This document shows, one piece after another, positions 1 through 5,001 of a DNA stretch of 5,001 nucleotides. The stretch is from the NCBI GenBank assembly GCA_913050105.1, contig CAJWZN010000089.1, forward strand, positions 1-5,001, given 5' to 3'. A program made the position numbers and the translations under genes. Source of the DNA: an uncultured Synechococcus sp. Its GTDB lineage: Bacteria; Cyanobacteriota; Cyanobacteriia; PCC-6307; Cyanobiaceae. A model generated the notes under the pieces. It saw only the letters and a list, made by a program, of their open reading frames with translations, had not been told where the DNA came from and did not search any database. The stretch's first letter is position 1, and each line of letters begins with the position of its first letter.

Positions 1-2078
1 GATGGGCTGGGGCGAGCCGGAATCGGGTAGGGAATGCGGCGATGGCGCATGCGGCGCCAGACCCGAACAAAGGCCTGAAGCACGAGTTCAACTTCTGCAC
101 GTCCAAGCCCGCTTTTGCGCAGCTGTCCATCCAGCAGTCGGGATTCGATAATTCTTCGAACGGTGTCGATGGCCTCGGTCTCGGATGTGTTCGGAGGCAG
201 AGACCGGAGAGCGGCTTCGCAACCATCGGCCATCATCAAAATGGCGGTCTCTCGCGATCGCGGAGTTGGGCCGTGGTAGCGAAAGAGGTTTTCATCCACA
301 TCGGCATTGAGTTCCCGTGCCCGATGCAGGAAGTAACCCATCTTCAATGTGCCCTGATGTTCAGGAATGAAATCAGCGATCGGTCTTGGTAAACGATGAC
401 GCCTGGCCAGTTTCAGGCCTTCATCCACGTGAGCCTGCAGCACAGCTGCACTGGCTTCAGGATCGTTGAGCGCATCGTGGGGATTGGGTCCATCTTTCTG
501 GTTTTCGATGAACCAGCCCGGAGCATGCAGTTTGCCAACATCGTGGTAGAGCGAGCCTGTACGGATCAGATCCACGTTCGCTCCCACCGCTCGGGCACCT
601 TCTTCGGCCAGGCCGCAGATCATCAGTGTGTGCTCGAAGGTCCCAGGCGCTTCGCAGGAGAGACGTCTTAATAGGGGTCTCTCCTGATCTGCCAGCTCCA
701 GCAACCGGGCGCGTGTCACAAGACCGAATGATCCCTCCAGCAACGGAATCATCAGCAGGGAGATCATGAGCAGAACACCCAGCAGGAGTGCATCTGCTCC
801 GAGCTCGTCGAGTCCGGGATCGAGGTTGCCCCATGGACGCCAGCCGCTCAGTGGCTGGAGCTGCAGGAGAACCCACTGCCCCACAAGCGCTGCCATGGGA
901 AGCAACAGAGCGAGTTGAAGCAACTGCCCACGGCTGCGCTGACGACCTGCAATCACTCCGCCTGCTGTTGCCATGACAACGGCGATCATTAATCGTCCGT
1001 CCCCCAGGCCGTTGACGGGAACCGGCCAGATCAGAGCTGCCACCGCCATCCAGGCCAGGCCGCAGCTGGTGCCCAGGCCCTCCGTCAGGATCAGTGTTGA
1101 AGGAACCAGAACGGCGAGGGGACTCACCGTGCTCTGAAACCACAATTTCGCGATCTGCACAAGCAGCAGCAGACCTAAGGCCAGAATGGCTTGGCGCACC
1201 TCAAGCCCCGGGCGCTCACGACGCATCACCAAAAGCATCACACCAGATGCCGCCAGGGCCTCGGTGAACCGCCCCAGCCAGATCAGTGGTCGTGCTTGAC
1301 GACGCACTAAACCGAAGTGATCGAGGACGTCGAAGGCCTGAGGGCTGATTGGTTCCCCTTTGCGGGTGATCAGATCACCTTTGCGAACCTCGATGGTCGG
1401 GATGCCCTGCTTGGTCAGCTGCTCTTCGATCAGTTGTTTGCTGAGATTGGGGTCGGTGCGGAGGTTGCTGCTGCCCTGCAGGCTGCTTACAAGCAGCTTC
1501 ACCGCAACGGAGCGGGCTGATTCCGATGTCATTCGGTCGGTCTCCAGCTGCATGGCTGATGCCTGCCGTAGCTGATCCACCGCCAGGCTGCTGACCAGTC
1601 CCTGGCTCAGCATCCGCTCCGCCGTTCGCCGCACCTGGTTGTCCCAGGCGAGGCGTTGTTCATTTGTTCGTTGTTCCAACCAATTTTGCTCGCCGGCGGT
1701 CAGATTCACCGGCCCCACCCGTGCGCTCAAACCGCTTTCGGTGATCCGCTGCAGTTGGCTGAGTTGTCGCTCCAACCGCAACATCAGCTTTCGCGTCTGA
1801 TCAGCGTCGATCACCTGCACAACAGAGCGTGCCACCAGCGTGGAGCGGCGTTGTTCAAGAGCCGTGCTGTCTCGCACCAGGGCTGCCTTTGGTGCCTGCG
1901 CATCGAAGGTCGCCAGATCTCCCGGTTGAAGATTCGGCTCCACCAGCCAGGGAAGGCTCGAGGCCATCGCCACCGCCAAGCAGAGCATCAGAACGATTCC
2001 CGACTGCAGCGCTGTCCAGCGCAACAGGCGGCCCGCAGGGCGCTGATGACGCTGCCATCTTCTCAAGAGCTTGCTCAC
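1..2078 (-). CDS. 7TM-HD membrane phosphohydrolase, PgpH-like (C-terminus cut by window edge)
   Basis: Probable membrane-bound cyclic-di-AMP phosphodiesterase (7TMR-HD family; PgpH is the characterised member), which would hydrolyse c-di-AMP on the cytoplasmic side. At least 692 codons read open to the left edge. Numbering from a GTG start, residues 1-20 are basic and about 22-42 form a membrane segment. About 45-250 form the extracytoplasmic 7TMR-HDED domain, 268-460 hold six or seven hydrophobic segments, and an HD domain follows from about 465. The entry to the HD domain reads EAPGTFEHTLM. Candidate metal ligands are H483, H512-D513 (in LYHDVGK), H550, H574 (in EHQG) and D618 (in MMADGCEA), spaced as in PgpH. 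The tail after about 665 is basic and proline-rich and runs off the window. No ATG precedes TM1: an in-frame TAG lies just upstream (2121-2123), leaving GTG at 2078 or TTG at 2096 as start. It is divergent from folD. The family call is firm; the c-di-AMP substrate is inferred. Confidence 0.93.
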   Translation of the reverse strand, partial: MSKLLRRWQRHQRPAGRLLRWTALQSGIVLMLCLAVAMASSLPWLVEPNLQPGDLATFDAQAPKAALVRDSTALEQRRSTLVARSVVQVIDADQTRKLMLRLERQLSQLQRITESGLSARVGPVNLTAGEQNWLEQRTNEQRLAWDNQVRRTAERMLSQGLVSSLAVDQLRQASAMQLETDRMTSESARSVAVKLLVSSLQGSSNLRTDPNLSKQLIEEQLTKQGIPTIEVRKGDLITRKGEPISPQAFDVLDHFGLVRRQARPLIWLGRFTEALAASGVMLLVMRRERPGLEVRQAILALGLLLLVQIAKLWFQSTVSPLAVLVPSTLILTEGLGTSCGLAWMAVAALIWPVPVNGLGDGRLMIAVVMATAGGVIAGRQRSRGQLLQLALLLPMAALVGQWVLLQLQPLSGWRPWGNLDPGLDELGADALLLGVLLMISLLMIPLLEGSFGLVTRARLLELADQERPLLRRLSCEAPGTFEHTLMICGLAEEGARAVGANVDLIRTGSLYHDVGKLHAPGWFIENQKDGPNPHDALNDPEASAAVLQAHVDEGLKLARRHRLPRPIADFIPEHQGTLKMGYFLHRARELNADVDENLFRYHGPTPRSRETAILMMADGCEAALRSLPPNTSETEAIDTVRRIIESRLLDGQLRKSGLGRAEVELVLQAFVRVWRRMRHRRIPYPIPARPSP
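254..261. repeat. Single HIP1 octamer (GCGATCGC)
   Basis: One perfect copy of the palindrome GCGATCGC, the highly iterated HIP1 element of many freshwater cyanobacteria, lies inside the HD domain coding region of the 7TM-HD gene. I noticed no other copy in the window. A single copy in 5 kb is far below the density in HIP1-rich cyanobacteria and fits a marine picocyanobacterium, where HIP1 is not enriched. It may be chance. Confidence 0.4.
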
Positions 2079-2167
2079 GCCCGGAAAGCGAACCAAGACA
2101 GGACAGCTGACGATTGAACGCTAGCGGTCTCTGAGAGGCATGCTGGGATCAAATGGAGTGGGGTGAC
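2079..2167. promoter_or_regulatory. Divergent intergenic region between the 7TM-HD gene and folD
   Basis: This 89-bp gap must hold the 5' ends of two divergent genes, so promoters for both directions are expected here or inside the coding ends. On the plus strand, TTGAAC at 2114-2119 is a fair -35 match. The best downstream -10 candidate, CATGCT at 2139-2144, is poor (3 of 6) with a long 19-nt spacer, so no promoter is claimed with confidence. An 8-bp perfect palindrome, CGCTAGCG, lies at 2119-2126 in the middle of the gap; it may be an operator half or chance. No riboswitch-like structure is evident in so short a space. Confidence 0.4.
2155..2163 (+). promoter_or_regulatory. Shine-Dalgarno-like site deciding the folD start
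   Basis: The purine-rich run GGAGTGGGG contains GGAG nine bases before the ATG at 2168. It overlaps the alternative upstream ATG at 2153, whose five extra codons (MEWGD) look unlike a FolD N-terminus. This favours 2168, giving a protein that begins MAQRLDGK as cyanobacterial FolD proteins usually do. Confidence 0.55.
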
Positions 2168-3049
2168 ATGGCCCAGCGCCTGGACGGCAAGCTTCTGGCT
2201 CGGGAGGTTGAAGGCCGTCTCAAAGTGTTGGTGGAGTCGTCCAGCGCAGCTGCGGGCCGCGCTCCTGGACTGGCGGTTCTCCGTGTTGGCGATGACCCAG
2301 CCAGTGCCGTTTACGTCGCCAACAAGGAAAAGGCCTGTGGTCGTATTGGTGTTGCCAGCTTCGGAGCACACCTTCCGGCAGAGACTCCCCAAGCGGAGGT
2401 GCTGTCTGCAATTGAAAGTTTGAATGGCGACACCCGTGTTGACGGCATCCTTCTGCAGCTTCCGCTGCCTTCTGGGCTGGATGAAGGGCCGTTGCTGCAG
2501 GCCATTGACCCGGAAAAGGATGCAGATGGTTTGCATACTCTCAACCTGGGTCGTCTGCTCAAAGGTGAATCGGGCCCACGCAGTTGCACACCCGCTGGGG
2601 TGATGGCGATGCTCAAGAGCCAGGGCATCGACCCCGCAGGGAAGCGTGCCGTGGTGGTTGGACGCAGCATCCTGGTGGGACAGCCCATGGCCTTGATGCT
2701 TCAGGCGGCCAATGCCACCGTCACGATCGTTCATTCCCGGACGACGGATCTGGTGGCACACACGCGGGAAGCGGAGATTGTTGTGGTGGCTGCCGGTCGT
2801 CCAGGAATGATCGGGGCGGAGCACATCCGCCCTGGTGCGGCGGTGGTTGATGTGGGTATTCATCGAAAGCCGGAAGGTGGCTTGTGCGGTGATGTTCGTG
2901 CCGATGAAGTGGATCCCATTGCGGCTGCGCTATCTCCCGTACCAGGTGGGGTTGGACCGATGACGGTGACGATGTTGCTGGTGAACACAGTGGTGGCCTG
3001 GTGCCGTCGGCATGGGATCGATCACGACCTTGAGGATCTGATTGTCTGA
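2168..3049 (+). CDS. folD: Bifunctional methylenetetrahydrofolate dehydrogenase / methenyltetrahydrofolate cyclohydrolase
   Basis: A cytosolic enzyme that oxidises 5,10-methylene-THF with NADP+ and hydrolyses 5,10-methenyl-THF to 10-formyl-THF, feeding purine and formyl-methionine synthesis. From the chosen start it has 293 residues, the normal family length. The N-terminal catalytic half (about 1-120) has the Tyr-x3-Lys pair Y49/K53 in YVANKEKA, Q97 in LLQLPLP and D120 in KDADG, which match the E. coli catalytic residues. The NADP-binding half has GRSILVGQPM (165-174), HSRT (189-192), DVGI (228-231) and the signature PVPGGVGPMT (257-266). No key residue is missing. An in-frame ATG at 2153 would add five residues, but 2168 has the better ribosome-binding context. 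It is the first gene of a plus-strand run; the next gene starts 10 bases after its stop. Function is assigned with high confidence. Confidence 0.98.
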   Translation: MAQRLDGKLLAREVEGRLKVLVESSSAAAGRAPGLAVLRVGDDPASAVYVANKEKACGRIGVASFGAHLPAETPQAEVLSAIESLNGDTRVDGILLQLPLPSGLDEGPLLQAIDPEKDADGLHTLNLGRLLKGESGPRSCTPAGVMAMLKSQGIDPAGKRAVVVGRSILVGQPMALMLQAANATVTIVHSRTTDLVAHTREAEIVVVAAGRPGMIGAEHIRPGAAVVDVGIHRKPEGGLCGDVRADEVDPIAAALSPVPGGVGPMTVTMLLVNTVVAWCRRHGIDHDLEDLIV

Positions 3050-3059
3050 GTGACTGCAG

Positions 3060-3749
3060 ATGGCACTTCATTGGATGTTCCCGACCCCTGTGCTTCAGGT
3101 GGATCTCGAACCGGGCAAAGATGCGGCCGCCGCCATGGAGGCTCAGCTCGAGGCTTTTGATCGTGATGTGTTCGGGCATCCCGAATTTCGAACACGGAAC
3201 AACCTCACAGGGGATCTGCTGGGGCGGGCCGGGTTGGATCAGTTGCATCGCACCGAGGCGTTTCAGTGGCTGAATCAGGCTCTTGCGATACAGGTGGGGA
3301 GTTATCTGAAGTCGCTGCTCGGACCCGACCACGGCCTGGACGTGCACATCCAGAAGGCCTGGCCAGTGGTATGCGCCAGAGAGGGGGGCACGATCGAATC
3401 ACATACCCATCGCAATGCCCAACTCAGTGCGGTGTTTTATGTACGTACCGAGGAGGGTAATGGCAGTGGTGAACTGGAATTTCAAGCTCCAGACAATTAT
3501 TTCAGCCATGTGATGGCGATTCCCTTTTCGGAGGCCGCTGTCTCCGGTGGTGTCTTTGCGCCGAAGCAGCACCGTTTGCTTTTGTTCCCCTCTGATCTGA
3601 CGCATCGGGTGACGCCGTACCAGGGTCAGGCCACCCGTTATTCCGTCTCCTACGACCTTGCGATCACCACCCCACCTGGTCAAGGCCGTGAAATGCGGGT
3701 GCCGCATCCCATGGATTGGGTCCCCCTGAGCGGATTTGGCCCGGCCTGA
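3060..3749 (+). CDS. Putative 2OG-Fe(II) oxygenase (TIGR02466 / 2OG-FeII_Oxy_5-like)
   Basis: A 229-residue soluble protein with no signal peptide or membrane segment. It resembles the small 2OG-Fe(II) oxygenase family TIGR02466 (Pfam 2OG-FeII_Oxy_5). It opens with the family-like MFPTPVLQVDL (6-16). The core has AWPVVCAREGG (100-110), then H115-T-H117 followed by RNAQLSAVFYV, then GSGELEFQAP (135-144). The second metal-binding stretch, LLLFPSDLTHRVTPY (173-187), carries H182, and R193 in TRYSVSYDL is placed to bind 2-oxoglutarate. The usual HxD/E acid ligand is not obvious: the motif here reads HTH, so the metal set (H115 or H117 plus H182) is uncertain. The substrate is unknown; family members are predicted hydroxylases, also seen in cyanophage genomes. 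It starts 10 bases after the folD stop with only a weak ribosome-binding site and ends 27 bases before crtE, so it is probably co-transcribed. Family placement is likely; activity is inferred. Confidence 0.82.
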   Translation: MALHWMFPTPVLQVDLEPGKDAAAAMEAQLEAFDRDVFGHPEFRTRNNLTGDLLGRAGLDQLHRTEAFQWLNQALAIQVGSYLKSLLGPDHGLDVHIQKAWPVVCAREGGTIESHTHRNAQLSAVFYVRTEEGNGSGELEFQAPDNYFSHVMAIPFSEAAVSGGVFAPKQHRLLLFPSDLTHRVTPYQGQATRYSVSYDLAITTPPGQGREMRVPHPMDWVPLSGFGPA

Positions 3750-3776
3750 GAGAATCCCGCCAGTGTTGGTCTTCCA

Positions 3777-4706
3777 ATGACTGCCGCGGCAACCTCTCCC
3801 AATAACGGTTCTGCCCCGACGGATCGCTTCGACTTCAAGAGCTATCTGGCGCAGTCCAAGCAGCAGGTTGAAGCTGCTTTGGATGGATCTCTCGGTCCTG
3901 AGCGCCCAGAATCCCTGCGCGAAGCCATGCGCTACTCGCTTCTGGCGGGAGGCAAAAGACTGAGGCCGATCCTCTGTTTGGCCGCCTGTGAGCTGGCCGG
4001 TGGTGCGTCATCCCAGGCGATGCCCACCGCCGTGGCGCTGGAGATGATTCACACCATGTCGCTGATCCACGATGATCTGCCGGCCATGGACGATGACGAC
4101 CTGCGGCGAGGTCGTCCCACCAATCACAAGATCTACGGAGAGGCTGTTGCGATTCTGGCGGGAGACGCGTTGCTGACACGCGCCTTTGAGATGGTCGCTT
4201 TACGCACACCGGATGTGTCCGCGGAGCGGTTGCTCAAAGTGGTCGGTGAGCTGTCTCTCGTTGCGGGGGCACCTGGCTTGGTGGGTGGTCAGGTGGTGGA
4301 TCTCGAAAGTGAAGGAAAGGAGGTGGATCTGGAGACCCTGGAGTACATCCATCTGCACAAAACCGGCGCACTTCTCAGTGCGTGTGTGATCACTGGAGCC
4401 TTGATCGGCGGTGCGGATGAAGAGCTCATCAAGGCGCTTCGCATTTATGCCCGGGGGATCGGACTGGCCTTCCAGATCATCGACGACATTCTTGATATCA
4501 CCGCAAGCAGTGAGGTGTTGGGTAAAACCGCCGGGAAAGACCTTATTGCGGACAAAACCACCTACCCAAAACTGCTCGGCCTTGAGGAGTCGCGAAAGCG
4601 GGCTGACGCTCTGGTAAGCGAGGCGAAGGACGCTCTGAATCCCTGGGCTGAACGGGCTCAACCGCTCCTGGCGCTAGCGGATTTCATCACCAGCCGCGAC
4701 CGATGA
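3777..4706 (+). CDS. crtE: Geranylgeranyl diphosphate synthase (trans-polyprenyl synthase)
   Basis: Condenses isopentenyl diphosphate with allylic diphosphates to make C20 geranylgeranyl diphosphate, the precursor of carotenoids, the chlorophyll phytyl chain, phylloquinone and tocopherol. It is 309 residues, normal for cyanobacterial CrtE. Motifs run in order: GGKRLRP (58-64) for IPP binding, and the first aspartate-rich motif HDDLPAMD (98-105; DDx4D, the longer spacing of bacterial CrtE/IspA-type enzymes). These are followed by RRGRPTNH (110-117), GGQVVDL (170-176), HKTGALL (194-200) and the second aspartate-rich motif DDILD (236-240). The first 20 or so residues are polar, Ala/Ser/Thr-rich and probably disordered, so the start is less certain than the core. 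No Shine-Dalgarno sequence precedes ATG 3777, which is common in cyanobacteria. Its TGA overlaps the ATG of the next gene by 4 bases. IspA-type farnesyl diphosphate synthase is the alternative, but the cyanobacterial setting favours GGPP. Confidence 0.95.
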   Translation: MTAAATSPNNGSAPTDRFDFKSYLAQSKQQVEAALDGSLGPERPESLREAMRYSLLAGGKRLRPILCLAACELAGGASSQAMPTAVALEMIHTMSLIHDDLPAMDDDDLRRGRPTNHKIYGEAVAILAGDALLTRAFEMVALRTPDVSAERLLKVVGELSLVAGAPGLVGGQVVDLESEGKEVDLETLEYIHLHKTGALLSACVITGALIGGADEELIKALRIYARGIGLAFQIIDDILDITASSEVLGKTAGKDLIADKTTYPKLLGLEESRKRADALVSEAKDALNPWAERAQPLLALADFITSRDR

Positions 4707-5001
4707 TTGAATCCATTCCTTCCCATGCCGTGCTCCAGGAGTTTCTCGATAACAGTTCGCTGGCCTGGGGACTGATTGCCTGCGGTGTGGCACAGCTGTC
4801 CAAGCTGTTGCTTGAGTTGATCCTTCATCGCCGTTGGCGCCCGGCTGTTCTGCTTGAGACCGGTGGCATGCCCTCCAGCCACTCCGCGCTGGTCACCGGA
4901 ACGGCGGCCTGCATTGGCTGGACGCTTGGCTTTAATCATCCGCTGTTTGCTTTGGCAGCGATGGTTGCCTTCGTGGTGATGTACGACGCCAGCGGTATCC
5001 G
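4703..5001 (+). CDS. Divergent PAP2 family membrane protein (DUF212, YuiD-like), 3' end cut by window
   Basis: The first 99 codons of a small integral membrane protein of the divergent-PAP2 family (PF02681, formerly DUF212), often labelled acid phosphatase/vanadium-dependent haloperoxidase-related. After a short polar N-terminus there is a hydrophobic segment at about residues 20-40, a basic loop (HRRWRP), and the family hallmark GGMPSSHSALV (54-64), equivalent to the PSGH-type phosphate-binding motif of PAP2 enzymes. A second membrane region (about 65-92) leads into YDASGIR, where the window ends; complete members are usually about 150 residues. It starts within the crtE stop (ATGA, 4703-4706), so translation is probably coupled. 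By family, lipid or isoprenoid phosphate hydrolysis is possible but unproven. Next to a GGPP synthase, a polyprenyl-phosphate substrate is a reasonable guess and nothing more. Confidence 0.92.
   Translation, partial: MIESIPSHAVLQEFLDNSSLAWGLIACGVAQLSKLLLELILHRRWRPAVLLETGGMPSSHSALVTGTAACIGWTLGFNHPLFALAAMVAFVVMYDASGI

Noticed and set aside
42..671. Two nearly consecutive plus-strand open frames (42-392 and 396-671)
   Set aside because: They are the exact antisense register of the HD domain of the 7TM-HD gene; the minus strand gives a full, conserved domain and these translations resemble no family.
457..1143. A 228-codon minus-strand open frame
   Set aside because: It overlaps the 7TM-HD gene in another frame, is rich in Arg, Gly and Ser from GC-rich codons and shows no domain; it is a shadow.
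2153..2167. Upstream ATG as the folD start
   Set aside because: It adds MEWGD, atypical of FolD, and overlaps the GGAG/GGGG site that serves the ATG at 2168.
2075..2863. A 262-codon minus-strand open frame antisense to folD
   Set aside because: The plus strand encodes a complete FolD with every signature; the antisense frame has low-complexity His/Arg/Gln composition and no recognisable motif.
2721..3347. A 208-codon minus-strand open frame spanning the folD/oxygenase junction
   Set aside because: It is antisense to two well-supported genes, with composition typical of reverse-strand noise in GC-rich DNA.
3750..3776. Possible terminator or separate promoter between the oxygenase gene and crtE
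   Set aside because: The 27-bp gap has no inverted repeat, T-run or recognisable promoter hexamers.
4658..4939. A 93-codon minus-strand open frame across the crtE/PAP2 junction
   Set aside because: It is antisense to the conserved GGMPSSHS-bearing protein and has no family resemblance.

Overview
The window looks like a chromosomal segment from a marine picocyanobacterium of the Synechococcus/Cyanobium/Prochlorococcus lineage, most likely a moderately high-GC marine Synechococcus. This rests on three things: the proteins resemble what I know of that group, the gene set has a carotenoid/chlorophyll-type GGPP synthase beside folD, and most start codons lack strong Shine-Dalgarno sequences. It is a judgement from memory of these families, not a database search.

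Layout: positions 1-2078 hold one long minus-strand gene, cut by the left edge close to its C-terminus. It encodes a membrane-anchored 7TM-HD phosphohydrolase of the PgpH type (c-di-AMP phosphodiesterase family), with all expected HD metal ligands visible. A short intergenic gap (about 90 bp) separates it from a divergent plus-strand run: folD (2168-3049), a small 2OG-Fe(II) oxygenase-like protein (3060-3749), crtE (3777-4706) and a divergent-PAP2 (DUF212/YuiD-like) membrane protein starting at 4703, cut by the right edge. The gaps are 10 bp, 27 bp and a 4-bp ATGA overlap, so the four plus-strand genes probably form one transcription unit.

Functionally, FolD supplies one-carbon folates and NADPH. 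CrtE makes geranylgeranyl diphosphate for carotenoids, the phytyl tail of chlorophyll, and quinones. The last gene may be a lipid- or polyprenyl-phosphate phosphatase-like protein, though its substrate is not known. The oxygenase-like protein has no assignable substrate. The 7TM-HD protein is probably a second-messenger hydrolase and is unlikely to be part of the same pathway.

Coding density is nearly complete, with no gene-free stretch longer than 100 bases. I saw no tRNA, rRNA, CRISPR array, insertion sequence, attachment site or clear terminator. The region reads as ordinary core genome. The points most worth a second look are the oxygenase gene lying between folD and crtE, with an unclear metal-ligand set, and the overlapping crtE/PAP2-like pair.
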